From: Flavobacterium selenitireducens
GTDB taxonomy: Bacteria; Bacteroidota; Bacteroidia; Flavobacteriales; Flavobacteriaceae
NCBI RefSeq assembly: GCF_014748335.1
Contig: NZ_JAAVIY010000001.1
Span: 248,001 to 312,000, forward strand
Length of the DNA: 64,000 bases
Reading direction: 5' to 3'
Made by a program: the position numbers and the translations under genes. Below the pieces are notes generated by a model. It made no database searches. It was not told where the DNA came from and saw only the letters and a program-made list of their open reading frames with translations. Position 1 is the stretch's first letter; each line of letters begins with the position of its first letter. Below, piece after piece: positions 23,384 through 31,042 of the stretch.

Positions 23384-24055
23384 TTAACCTGCGGATTGTT
23401 TCGGGAAGGCCATGTTGAACACTTGTTCGAAATTGCGAGAAAGATTTTCCTTGAGTGTCGCCAATTCCACGTTTTTGTAGTTCGCGGCCAACTCATACAC
23501 TTGCGCAATGCTCTCCTCGGCTGTGTCGGTTTCTAGAAAAAATCGATCGTCAGGGACTGAGACGAGCGCTGTTTTAAGTTCGGGATTGCGAAGCAGCCAT
23601 TTTCCGAACGAAAGAAAAAATCCGTTGTCGACAAGCGATTTGGCAACCTGTTCGTTTTTTGAAAAGCCATGGATGATCATCGGTACGGAAATTCCCATGC
23701 GTTTCCTGGTCTCGATCACTTCCTGATAGGCCGCCACACAATGGACGGTAACGGGCTTCCTGAATTTCTCGGCGAGCAGCAATTGGACTTCGAACACTTC
23801 AAGCTGCAGCTCAAGGGGAACCTCGATGCGTTTGTCCAATCCGCACTCTCCTATCGCAAGACATTTGCCGTCCGACAATTTAGACTCGAGAAACGCAAGG
23901 TCAGATTGAAGGCGGTTTTCATTTATACGCCACGGATGCACGCCTATCGAAAAATACGCTATAGATTCGTCGAACGCGTCAGGATACTGGTTCACGAGCT
24001 CGAGAACATCGGGATTGCCGGTTTGCACATGGGTGTGAAGGTTCAGGTATCGCAT
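23384..24055 (-). CDS. TatD family hydrolase
   Basis: A 223-residue metal-dependent hydrolase of the TatD family, thought to act as a DNA exonuclease or deoxyribonuclease. The first metal-binding pair is H7-T-H9 (canonical TatD has a D before the first H). It continues with FSIGVHPWRI, AIGECGLDKR (E and D ligands), PVTVHCVAAYQE and IIHGFSKN, and ends with FLETDTAEESI. It is shorter than E. coli TatD (about 260). The start codon overlaps the stop of the DUF1684 gene by one base, so the two are coupled. Confidence 0.9.
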   Translation of the reverse strand: MRYLNLHTHVQTGNPDVLELVNQYPDAFDESIAYFSIGVHPWRINENRLQSDLAFLESKLSDGKCLAIGECGLDKRIEVPLELQLEVFEVQLLLAEKFRKPVTVHCVAAYQEVIETRKRMGISVPMIIHGFSKNEQVAKSLVDNGFFLSFGKWLLRNPELKTALVSVPDDRFFLETDTAEESIAQVYELAANYKNVELATLKENLSRNFEQVFNMAFPKQSAG

Positions 24056-24654
24056 CAGTCATGAAATTTTTTGACACCTGCCTCAATAGCCGCTTTCAGG
24101 TCATTCTCGAGCGGAACGATTGGACACGAATACTTGTAATTGTAAGCACAATACGGATTGTACGCCCGGTTGAAATCAATGACGATTTTGTCCGAAAGCG
24201 GAACCCTCATATCGATATAGCGTCCGCCAACGTAGGTTTCCTTGCCGCTCGTCTCATCGGAAAACGGCAAAAACAAATGATCTTCGTAACCTTCTTTTTT
24301 GACGAGTTCGATGTTGCGGTACACATTGAGTTGGTGGCTTTTGCCGTCGAGATCGAAGTGCAATTCGCCATACTTGACATACATCGGACGGCGGTCTCCC
24401 GTGGTCTTCATCCCAAACGGCTTCTGTTTTTGGGACTTTACGAATTTTGCCTCTACGATAAATTTTTCGTTTACAGGGTAAAAGTCGAGGCCACTGAAGG
24501 TTTTCAAGTCTTGTTCGGGCAAAGGCGATTTCGTTGGATCGGCGTATTCCTTGTTGAGCTGTTTCTGATAGTCGGACGCCGCTGCAATGTCGAATTTTGG
24601 TTGGGCCAATCCGCTAAAGGCGATCAACAGCAGGCAAAACGGGACGAATTTCAT
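24055..24654 (-). CDS. DUF1684 domain secreted protein
   Basis: A 199-residue exported protein with signal peptide (FVPFCLLLIAFSGLAQ). The DUF1684 pattern follows: SDYQKQLNKEYADPTKSPLP, FSGLDFYPVNEKFIVEAKF, MYVKYGELHFDLDGKSHQL, then LFLPFSDETSGKETYVGGRY and the C-terminal DFNRAYNPYCAYNYKYSCPI with conserved cysteines. The function of DUF1684 is unknown. The ATG at 24654 is right before the signal peptide; the frame is open further upstream, but that sequence is the promoter region. Confidence 0.9.
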   Translation of the reverse strand: MKFVPFCLLLIAFSGLAQPKFDIAAASDYQKQLNKEYADPTKSPLPEQDLKTFSGLDFYPVNEKFIVEAKFVKSQKQKPFGMKTTGDRRPMYVKYGELHFDLDGKSHQLNVYRNIELVKKEGYEDHLFLPFSDETSGKETYVGGRYIDMRVPLSDKIVIDFNRAYNPYCAYNYKYSCPIVPLENDLKAAIEAGVKKFHD

Positions 24655-24667
24655 AATCGCTTTTTTG

Positions 24668-24695
24668 CAAAAGTAAAAAATTGACGAAGTTCCAA
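24668..24695 (-). promoter_or_regulatory. Predicted promoter of the DUF1684-TatD pair
   Basis: On the minus strand an exact TAnnTTTG element (TACTTTTG, 24668-24675) is preceded after 17 bases by TTG (24693-24695). It lies 13 bases before the DUF1684 start. Confidence 0.55.
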
Positions 24696-24797
24696 CGCTA
24701 TTTTCCTCGCGAATGACGCAAAATGATGCGGGCGCAGCGACAATTTCGTCCATATTCCATCCCGATCTTGCTTAACTTTACCGCGCAAGCCAACACT

Positions 24798-26009
24798 ATG
24801 ATTCAAGCCGCACTGCTTCGATATATCAACAACTTTCGCGGATTCTCCCGAGAGATCTGGATATTGGCGATTGTCACGTTTGTGAACCGGGCGGGGACGA
24901 TGGTGTTGCCGTTCCTTAGCAAATACATGTACGAAGACCTGAAATTCAGTTATGAACAGGTAGGATGGGTCATGGTTTGGTTCGGATTGGGTTCTGCCAT
25001 CGGATCGTGGCTTGGCGGCAAACTAGCCGATAAAATTGGCTTCTACAAAGTAATGGTAGGCAGCCTGCTTACGAGCGGATGCCTGTTCTTTGCGATCCAA
25101 TATGCCCAGAGCTTTCACTCGCTGTGCATTGCGATGTTCGGCATCATGGTCATAGCCGATATGTTCCGGCCGGCAATGTTCGTTTCTATAGGAACCTACG
25201 CCAAACCGGAAAACCGCGTAAGAGCGTTCACGTTAGTGCGACTTGCGGTAAATCTCGGCTTTGCCGCCGGACCCGCCATGGGAGGCCTAATCATAACCAA
25301 AATCGGGTACCAAGGGCTTTTTTGGGCCGATGGGACGACCTGTATCATTTCCATCCTGGCTTTTACGATCCTGGTCAAGGAACGCAAAAAAATTCTTTCC
25401 GAATCGAATCACGCGATCGCACCGGCTTCGTTTCCGATATGGAAAGACAAACCGTTCCTGATTTTCCTGTTCGTGAGCTTTCTGGTCTCAATGGTATTTT
25501 TCCAGCTTCTGACCACAATCCCGCTTTACCATCGCGAACGATACGGACTCAACGAGCTGCAAACGGGACTGTTGCTCACCCTCAACGGCTTGCTTGTATT
25601 TTTTCTTGAGATGCCTGTCGTGGGCTATTGCGAACGCAAGAACATCGACAAACTACGGCCGATATTTGTCGGATCTGTCTGTATGGCGTTGTCGTTCGCG
25701 GCCCTTATGTTCGAGAGCTGGTCTGGCGTGTTGGTGATCAACATTGTGTTTCTGTCATTGGGAGAGATTTTCGCGTTCCCGTTTTCGAACGGATTCGCCC
25801 AGAACCGGGCACCGAAACACAAGATGGGCGTCTACATGGGATTATTCACGATGATGTTCAGCCTGGCTCATATGTTCAGTTCCAAAATCGGGATGGCATT
25901 CATCTCCGGCTTCGGTTACTTCGTCAACTGGTGCGTCATGGGCGGCTTCAGTCTTCTATCGTGTTTGCTGACGCTTTACGTGATCAAGCTCGTCCGGGAC
26001 GAAAACTGA
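24798..26009 (+). CDS. MFS transporter (MdtH-like)
   Basis: A 403-residue major facilitator with 12 predicted helices. The N-terminal half holds the MFS motif A region, GSWLGGKLADKIGFYKVM, after TM2, and the opening REIWILAIVTFVNRAGTMVLPFLSKY is typical of MdtH-like multidrug exporters and their uncharacterised relatives. The second half starts near KPFLIFLFVSFLVSMVFFQL. The substrate is unknown. I chose the ATG at 24798, close to the first helix, over the upstream in-frame ATG at 24723, which overlaps the divergent promoter. A near-consensus TAACTTTA lies about 20 bases upstream. Confidence 0.9.
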   Translation: MIQAALLRYINNFRGFSREIWILAIVTFVNRAGTMVLPFLSKYMYEDLKFSYEQVGWVMVWFGLGSAIGSWLGGKLADKIGFYKVMVGSLLTSGCLFFAIQYAQSFHSLCIAMFGIMVIADMFRPAMFVSIGTYAKPENRVRAFTLVRLAVNLGFAAGPAMGGLIITKIGYQGLFWADGTTCIISILAFTILVKERKKILSESNHAIAPASFPIWKDKPFLIFLFVSFLVSMVFFQLLTTIPLYHRERYGLNELQTGLLLTLNGLLVFFLEMPVVGYCERKNIDKLRPIFVGSVCMALSFAALMFESWSGVLVINIVFLSLGEIFAFPFSNGFAQNRAPKHKMGVYMGLFTMMFSLAHMFSSKIGMAFISGFGYFVNWCVMGGFSLLSCLLTLYVIKLVRDEN

Positions 26010-26060
26010 TCGCAACCGATCAATCGTCTCAAGTTCAACATCCTTAAATTATCGTTAAAT

Positions 26061-26105
26061 AACTAAAAAAATAGTTTGCAAACTAAAATTATAGTTGTAG
26101 GTTTG
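26061..26105 (+). promoter_or_regulatory. Promoter with symmetric operator for the BlaI-M56 pair
   Basis: A perfect symmetric array occupies 26061-26096: AACTA, six bases, TAGTT, TGCA, AACTA, six bases, TAGTT, centred between 26078 and 26079. The centre is the 14-base palindrome TAGTTTGCAAACTA. Overlapping it is a textbook Bacteroidota promoter: TTTG at 26075-26078, a 19-base spacer, and TAGGTTTG (exact TAnnTTTG) at 26098-26105. A repressor bound to the array would cover the -33 element. BlaI/MecI proteins bind such dyads, so autoregulation by the next gene is the natural reading. Confidence 0.75.
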
Positions 26106-26152
26106 GATTGAGGTTGGAAACACTTCTACCTTCACTAATCGACAATATCGTA

Positions 26153-26515
26153 ATGCAAAAACTGACCAACAAAGAAGAAGAGATCATGCACGTGCTTTGG
26201 AAACTCGAAAAAGCGTTCGTAAAAGACGTCATGGCAGAGATGAAAGACGAGAATCCGCACTATAACACGCTTTCGACTATAATCCGGAATTTGGAGGAAA
26301 AGGGATATGTTTCCCACACCGCTTATGGGAACACCCACCAATATTTCCCGAAAATCAAGAAGGAAGAATATCGCAAAGGCTTCATGAAAAATGCAATAGA
26401 CAATTATTTCAACAGTTCGTATAAAAACATGGTGTCGATGTTTGCCAAGGAAGAAAAAATCTCTGCGGACGAATTGCGCGAAATCCTGGAAACGATCGAA
26501 AAACGCGGAAAGTGA
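26153..26515 (+). CDS. BlaI/MecI/CopY family transcriptional repressor
   Basis: A 120-residue winged-helix repressor of the Penicillinase_R family. The N-terminal DNA-binding domain runs KLTNKEEEIMHVLWKLEKAF, VKDVMAEM and the recognition region HYNTLSTIIRNLEEKGYVSH; the C-terminal helices (from about residue 80) form the dimer. In the classical bla/mec systems the repressor is cleaved after a signal from the membrane metalloprotease encoded beside it. The same pairing is present: the M56 gene begins at the last base of this stop codon. I used the ATG at 26153, where the family similarity begins. The upstream dyad is the likely operator. Confidence 0.93.
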   Translation: MQKLTNKEEEIMHVLWKLEKAFVKDVMAEMKDENPHYNTLSTIIRNLEEKGYVSHTAYGNTHQYFPKIKKEEYRKGFMKNAIDNYFNSSYKNMVSMFAKEEKISADELREILETIEKRGK

Positions 26516-28359
26516 TGGAAACCCTGGCTTTGTATCTGGTAAAATCGGCGGCCTTGATGGCCATGTTCCTTGGCGCTTACCACGTTTTTCTTAAACGCGA
26601 GACGTTTTTTAGAAGCAACAGGTGGTACCTTTTGGCCGGCTTGGCAACTTCGATTGTTTTGCCTTTGGTAACTTTTAAGAAAGTTGTTTTTGTGGAAGCG
26701 CCTCCTGTGGTTTTTGATGAACCGGCCGCACCGATGCAAACCCTGGCACTTTCTGAGGTGGATGCTCCCGTAGTGGCTTACACCGCATTGCCTGAACCTG
26801 CGTCAGAGGTCAATTGGACATACGTGTTATTGGTAGTTTATGCGTCCGTTGCGCTGATTTTGGCGATACAGTTCATACGCGATTTCATATCGTTGAGGAA
26901 GTTGCTCAAAGGGAAAGCGATCCAATTGCGCTCCGGCTACAAGTTTGTCGACGTGCCGGAAAACGTCGCTCCTTTTTCGTACTTCAATTACATCGTATAC
27001 AATTCTACAATGTTCAGCCACGACGAACTCATCAACATACTCGAGCACGAAAAAGTACACAGCCTGCAAAAACATACGCTCGACGTTCTTTTTTCGCGGA
27101 TCATCTGCATTCTTTTCTGGTGGAATCCTGTGGTTTGGTTCTATAAAAAGGCCATCGTCCAAAACCTCGAATTCATCGCCGACAGCGAGGCCGCCAAGCG
27201 AATCCCGGATATCAAGGCCTATCAATTCACGCTCCTAAAAATAACCACGCATACGAATTGCGTGTCGATTACCAATCATTTCTTTCAATCATTAATCAAA
27301 AAACGAATCGTTATGCTTAACAAAAATCAATCGAGCAAGTGGAATTCCTACAAATATTTGCTCATCGTTCCCGCATTGGCGGCGTTCATGGTGTATTTCC
27401 AGGTCAAGGTAATTGCCCAGGAGAAACACTCGGACGCATTGTTCTTCAAGGGGGCGCAAGAAGGCGTGGAAGTCGTCGTAGACAAGAACACGACCGACGC
27501 ACAACTCAAGCAACATGCCGAAGCACTTAAGAAAACCCATGGCATCAAGCTAAAATTCTCTAAAGTAAAGCGGAATTCGGCCGGAGAAATCGTGTCGATC
27601 AAAGCAGAATTCAAAGACGAGAACGGCAAAAAAGGCAGCACTATGGTCAGCGGCGACAAAGCGATCGAACCCATCCGGTTTTTCAAGACCGCCAACAACA
27701 TCGGATTTGGGAATGCCGGAAACGGGAGCTGGGCACGCAATATGCGTTTCAACCGCAACGGAGATGAAAAACATTTCTCGATTTCCACAGCTAACGGAGA
27801 CCACGTCGTAGCCGTTGGGGAACCATTTGAATTCGACGGAGACAGCTCGGAAAATCGCGTTTTGGTCAGGACGATCAAAAACGGAAAACAACAAGTGGTC
27901 GTAAACGGAAACGTGGTTTCGGATATTCAAATAGGCGATGGTGACGACATCGAAACCGGCACTGTCGAAATCAGCACGACAAAAGACGAAGACGGTGGCG
28001 GATCGATATTCATCAATGGCCAAAAGGTTTTTTCGTCAGATGACGTTTCCAACTGGGCCGAATTCGGTCTAGGTGAAGCTGAAAAAGCCCTTTCGGAGGT
28101 CGACATGCGCGAGGCACGAGAAGAAATTCGCCAGGCAATGGCCGAAGCCAGACGCCACCGTAGCGAATCACGCCTCCATCGCTCTGAGGCTCGCCTGGCA
28201 GCTAAAAAATATTCCCGTGAAGACCAACTTTCACAAATGGAGCAAATGAAAGCCGAACTCGAGCAAACCAAAGCTGAAATTGAAAAGGCTAGAGTCGAGA
28301 TCGCCAAGATGCAATCGGATCTCAAAAAGGAAAGAGCCGCCACTAAGAAAAAGAAATAA
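26515..28359 (+). CDS. M56 family (BlaR1-like) metallopeptidase with long C-terminal region
   Basis: A 614-residue membrane zinc protease. The first 300 residues match the BlaR1 protease domain: helices near residues 5-20, 35-50, 100-120 and 285-300, the zinc motif H178-E179-K-V-H182, and the downstream ligand region WWNPVVWFYKKAIVQNLEFI-ADSEA. BlaR1 has an extracellular penicillin-binding domain at the C-terminus; this protein instead has about 310 residues with a beta-rich repeat-like part (320-510) and a charged coiled coil (about 520-614, with SRLHRSEARLAAKK and EQTKAEIEKARVEIAKMQ). The signal it senses is therefore unlikely to be a beta-lactam bound in the usual way. It is expected to inactivate the BlaI-like repressor. 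Confidence 0.9.
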   Translation: METLALYLVKSAALMAMFLGAYHVFLKRETFFRSNRWYLLAGLATSIVLPLVTFKKVVFVEAPPVVFDEPAAPMQTLALSEVDAPVVAYTALPEPASEVNWTYVLLVVYASVALILAIQFIRDFISLRKLLKGKAIQLRSGYKFVDVPENVAPFSYFNYIVYNSTMFSHDELINILEHEKVHSLQKHTLDVLFSRIICILFWWNPVVWFYKKAIVQNLEFIADSEAAKRIPDIKAYQFTLLKITTHTNCVSITNHFFQSLIKKRIVMLNKNQSSKWNSYKYLLIVPALAAFMVYFQVKVIAQEKHSDALFFKGAQEGVEVVVDKNTTDAQLKQHAEALKKTHGIKLKFSKVKRNSAGEIVSIKAEFKDENGKKGSTMVSGDKAIEPIRFFKTANNIGFGNAGNGSWARNMRFNRNGDEKHFSISTANGDHVVAVGEPFEFDGDSSENRVLVRTIKNGKQQVVVNGNVVSDIQIGDGDDIETGTVEISTTKDEDGGGSIFINGQKVFSSDDVSNWAEFGLGEAEKALSEVDMREAREEIRQAMAEARRHRSESRLHRSEARLAAKKYSREDQLSQMEQMKAELEQTKAEIEKARVEIAKMQSDLKKERAATKKKK

Positions 28360-28376
28360 TATCCAGAGTTAGTTTA

Positions 28377-28407
28377 AAATCCCGTCGTTTTCGCGGGATT
28401 TTTTTTG
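28377..28407 (+). terminator. Rho-independent terminator of the BlaI-M56 operon
   Basis: AAATCCCG and CGGGATTT pair around a nine-base loop, followed by a T run. It lies 17 bases after the M56 stop. Confidence 0.85.
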
Positions 28408-28844
28408 GCGTGTCGGTTGCCACGTCATGCTGCGTCGTTGGCGACCGCGGTATCGCAACCGCCGGGCTCTTCGCTGTATCTTTTGGGGCTCCGCTGCGCT
28501 GCGCCCCAAAAGGATGCCGCTGCGATCCCTCACGCATTGGGCAATCCGAAAAAAATGTCCGCATTCCCGCACCCACCCAAGCCAAATTTATCGCTTTTTT
28601 TAAAACGTCACTTACAGTAAAACTGCCTAAATCGTTAAAAAACCCGATCCCGACTGCCGCCCAGTCTCCACTTCTTTTCAGGAAAAAGACCAATCGCTTC
28701 TACCAATGTTTCATCCGGATAAACCAGCCGCCGAACGCTCAAAGATGTTTGGATTTTCGTTATCCAATCAAAATCCACTTTCAGCTTGGCTTGATTTGTC
28801 CGCAACCTCGACCAAACTGTTTCATAATCTAAAGTAAGCTCTGT
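28408..28844. other. Gene-free interval with a dispersed palindromic element
   Basis: No convincing gene is present; short ORFs here are interrupted and of odd composition. The first 150 bases hold the GC-rich palindromic element listed separately. From 28560 to 28844 I see no recognisable feature. Confidence 0.6.
28420..28540. repeat. Dispersed GC-rich palindromic intergenic element
   Basis: The core is CTTTTGGGGC (28480-28489) and its exact reverse complement GCCCCAAAAG (28503-28512) around a loop rich in GCT. It is flanked by GATGCCGCTGCGATCCCTCA-like sequence. Related pieces occur at 40398-40430 (same hairpin), 50220-50265 (GGCTCCGCTTCGCTGCGCC) and 60559-60578 (reverse complement of the flank). 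Confidence 0.75.
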
Positions 28845-29553
28845 TTTGGGAAAGAAAATGCATTAGCTGTATCTCTTCTACTCGTCATTCGGTGGTTCGT
28901 TGCTCCTAAGATTAAGAAAAATGACGTTTTCTCCCTTGAGTCAAGTTACCGGATTACTTCGTGATCTAAAATGAACTCCGTTCTGAAAGAGGAAAAACGA
29001 ATTGTGTTCTCTTTATTGATCAGTTGATGGGAACGTTGCTCCTAAGATTTGGAAAAAATATCGTTATCTCCTTTGACTCAAGTTACTGGATTACTTCGTG
29101 ATCTAAAATGAGCCCCGTTCTGAGAGAGGAAACGAATTGAATTTCTCTTTATTAGTCGGTTGATGGAAACGTCGCTTCTAAGATTTGGAAAAAATAGTGT
29201 TATCTCCTTTGAGTTAAGTTCCTGGATTACTTCGTGATCTAAAATGAGCCCCGTTCTGAAAGAGGAAACGAATTGTATTTCTCTTTATTAGTCGGTTGAT
29301 GAAAACGTTGCTTCTAAGATTTGCAAAAAATAATGTTATCTCCTTTGAGTCAAGTTACTGGATTATTTCGTGATCCAGAATGAGCTCCGTTCTGAAAGAG
29401 GAAAAACGAATTGCGTTCTCTTTTAATCGTCATTCGGTGGATTACATTGCTCCTAAGATTTGGAAAAAATATCGTTATCTCCTTTGACTCAAGTTACTGG
29501 ATTACGTCGTGATCCAGAATGAGCTCCGTTCTGAGAAAAGAAAAACCAATCGC
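28845..29553. repeat. Tandem array of about 137-bp repeats
   Basis: The landmark TGCTCCTAAGATT or CTTCTAAGATT recurs near 28899, 29036, 29172, 29307 and 29447, giving periods of about 135-140 bases. Each unit then reads AAAAAATA-CGTTATCTCCTTTGA, CAAGTTACTGGATTACTTCG, GATCTAAAATGAGC, GTTCTGA-AGAGGAAA and CTCTTTATTAGTCGGTTGAT with scattered substitutions. A partial unit precedes the first full one and the last ends in GTTCTGAGAAAAGAAAAACC. No ORF, cas gene or recombinase accompanies it. Confidence 0.9.
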
Positions 29554-29566
29554 CCTTGGCGATGTG

Positions 29567-29634
29567 TTTTTGTTTGTTGAAAAAAACGCTTCAAAAGCTG
29601 AAGGGCTTTCGACGTTTTTTTCAACAAACAAAAA
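29567..29634. repeat. Perfect 22-bp inverted repeat (hairpin)
   Basis: The arms 29567-29588 and 29613-29634 are exact reverse complements (TTTTTGTTTGTTG plus A-rich end against its complement). Between them is a second small stem, CTTCA with TGAAG. On either strand the RNA would form a 22-base-pair stem. It sits between the tandem array and the terminator next to the tRNA gene. Confidence 0.88.
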
Positions 29635-29657
29635 ACCCGCTCTATGAGCGGGTTTTT
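29631..29657 (-). terminator. Terminator downstream of tRNA-Arg (usable on both strands)
   Basis: CCCGCTC and GAGCGGG pair around TAT, with five A before and five T after, so it can end transcription in either direction. It lies 11 bases past the 3' end of the minus-strand tRNA. Confidence 0.85.
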
Positions 29658-29668
29658 CTTTTCATCCG

Positions 29669-29742
29669 TGACCTCGACTGGATTCAAACCAGTAACCTTC
29701 TGAGCCGTAATCAGATGCGCTATTCAGTTGCGCCACGAGGCC
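29669..29742 (-). tRNA. tRNA-Arg (anticodon ACG)
   Basis: Read on the minus strand the 74 bases fold into a full cloverleaf: acceptor GGCCTCG with CGAGGTC (one G-U pair), D stem GCGC/GCGC, anticodon stem TCTGA/TCAGA with loop TTACGGC, T stem ACTGG/CCAGT with loop TTTGAAT, and discriminator A. The anticodon is ACG, which after A34 deamination to inosine reads CGU, CGC and CGA. No CCA is encoded. A good promoter lies about 40 bases upstream and a terminator follows. Confidence 0.95.
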
Positions 29743-29782
29743 TTTTGTTTTGCGATAGTGCGTTACTGCCTTATTGCGGGTG

Positions 29783-29812
29783 CAAATATAGTACTGAAAT
29801 CTTTATTTGCAA
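29783..29812 (-). promoter_or_regulatory. Predicted promoter of tRNA-Arg
   Basis: On the minus strand TTG (29810-29812) is followed after 19 bases by TATATTTG (29783-29790), an exact TAnnTTTG. The tRNA begins 40 bases downstream. Confidence 0.65.
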
Positions 29813-29838
29813 CACTTTTTTGAAGAAAAATCGCAACT

Positions 29839-29979
29839 TTATTTCAATGCTCTGGTTGTCACATAATAACGCCATCCCAAAAGTGCCTTCTGGAATTTGC
29901 TCGCTTTTGCAAGGTCGATATGTCGTCGCGAAAGGCTCGGCAGCAGCCATTTGTTGAGTTGCGCTAACAGTTTGAACAT
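29839..29979 (-). CDS. 46-residue conserved small basic protein
   Basis: A short ORF starting at the ATG at 29979 and ending in TAA. It encodes MFKLLAQLNKWLLPS, then HIDLAKASKFQKALLGWRYY and VTTRALK: two amphipathic helices with many lysines and arginines. The pattern (LNK-LLPS, D-L-KASK-Q, GWR-YVT-AL) recalls a very short protein found across Flavobacteriaceae, sometimes labelled SsrA-binding protein though far too short for SmpB. That recollection was not checked against a database. It lies just upstream of the tRNA-Arg promoter on the same strand, and diverges from the pentapeptide-repeat gene. Confidence 0.6.
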   Translation of the reverse strand: MFKLLAQLNKWLLPSLSRRHIDLAKASKFQKALLGWRYYVTTRALK

Positions 29980-30045
29980 AATGCAGATAATTAAAATTTG
30001 TCTAAAATTTACGAAAAATGCGGACATTTGCCAACATTCTGTTTT

Positions 30046-30612
30046 ATGATCCGATACCACTCCAACCAAAAGTTCATCCAAATCTTCAGCAAGGACGAAA
30101 TCATGTACTCCGATTTCGAAAACTGTACATTTGACGCCTGTGATTTCACTTCGTGCGATTTTACCGGAGTTGCCTTTATCGATTGCCGGTTCAACGATTG
30201 CAACTTTGAGGCGGCCAGAATCAACTATGTTGCCCTTAGGGGCGCACATTTCTACGGCTGTGATTTTACCGATGTCAATTTCGCAATGGTCGACCGCTTG
30301 TTGTTTGACGTCAGCTTTACCGATTGCACGCTCGACCGCACCAAATTCTATACACTGAAACTCCAAAAGACGCAGTTCACGAATTGTAGCATCATCGCAT
30401 CCGACTTTATGGCTGCGGATATCTCCGACTCCGTGTTTCATCTTTGCAATCTCCACAAAAGCCTGTTTTCGGATACTATCGCAATCCGCACCGACTTCCT
30501 GACGAGTTTTAACTACACAATGGATCCTCAAAAGAACAAACTGAAAAAAGCCATCTTTTCAAAAGACGGTGTGTCCGGTTTGCTTGCGCATCACGAAATA
30601 ATAGTGAAGTAA
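30046..30612 (+). CDS. Pentapeptide repeat protein
   Basis: A 188-residue protein dominated by pentapeptide repeats of the A(D/N)LXX type, here in the F/C-rich form: FENCTFDACDFTSCDFTGVA, FIDCRFNDCNFEAAR, FYGCDFTDVNF, then FTDCTLDRTKF and LCNLHKSLFSDT. Such repeats make a right-handed quadrilateral beta-helix. The repeats run from about residue 20 to 160, with an irregular C-terminus (KNKLKKAIFSKDGVSGLLAH). Homologues in Flavobacteriaceae are common and uncharacterised; some pentapeptide proteins bind DNA gyrase, but nothing indicates that here. An alternative start is the ATG at 30103. It ends five bases before the convergent neighbour. Confidence 0.85.
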   Translation: MIRYHSNQKFIQIFSKDEIMYSDFENCTFDACDFTSCDFTGVAFIDCRFNDCNFEAARINYVALRGAHFYGCDFTDVNFAMVDRLLFDVSFTDCTLDRTKFYTLKLQKTQFTNCSIIASDFMAADISDSVFHLCNLHKSLFSDTIAIRTDFLTSFNYTMDPQKNKLKKAIFSKDGVSGLLAHHEIIVK

Positions 30613-30616
30613 CAGA

Positions 30617-31042
30617 TCAATCCTGTTTGAGGTAAAGCGTCCAGTCGCTGTTCATTTCGATTTCCACATCATGGGTTTGCGCATCCTCCCTAGCGAGCTC
30701 CACCTCAAGATGTCGGTGCGTCTTGCTCTCAAAAGTCTCGACAAATTCCTTCACCAAATGATCGGTATTGCTCCGGGACTCCACGAGCACATAAGGATTG
30801 TGATGGATCACAAGGCTCGCAAAAACACTGTCCTCGTATTCCGTAGCCGGTGAATCGAGGTGGTGGATCCCGATAGGATCCGCTTTATACCCGATATATT
30901 CGACGCTGACATCGTGTTTTTTCACTACCGAAAGCAACGTCAGGATGGCGCTCTGCCGAAATTGTTCCCTACTTGCAGACGGCGGAGTTTCTATCGTCGC
31001 GTTAAATGTAATGTTTAAGCTGAAAGTCGAGGGCGTAGCCAT
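30617..31042 (-). CDS. Hypothetical protein
   Basis: A 141-residue soluble protein without signal peptide or recognisable motif. It begins with a beta strand (SLNITFNATIETPPSA), followed by a helix (SREQFRQSAILTLLSVVKKH), and contains an H-rich middle (IGIHHLDSPATEY, VIHHNPYVLVESRSNTDHLV) and an acidic C-terminus. The alternating strand-helix pattern could be a small alpha/beta fold, but I do not recognise the family. It is convergent with the pentapeptide gene, with a gap of only four bases. Confidence 0.6.
   Translation of the reverse strand: MATPSTFSLNITFNATIETPPSASREQFRQSAILTLLSVVKKHDVSVEYIGYKADPIGIHHLDSPATEYEDSVFASLVIHHNPYVLVESRSNTDHLVKEFVETFESKTHRHLEVELAREDAQTHDVEIEMNSDWTLYLKQD

Noticed and set aside
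28845..29553. CRISPR or protein-coding repeat region
   Set aside because: The 137-base unit is far too long for a CRISPR repeat-spacer pair with conserved content throughout, and stop codons occur in every frame of each unit.
29669..29742. Integration (attachment) site at the tRNA-Arg gene
   Set aside because: I found no integrase nearby and no direct repeat of the tRNA 3' end in the flanking DNA; the adjoining array does not include tRNA sequence.
29980..30531. N-terminal extension of the small minus-strand ORF to 230 codons
   Set aside because: The extra part is antisense to the pentapeptide-repeat gene and mirrors its repeats. Only the last 46 codons lie in free DNA and look like a real protein.
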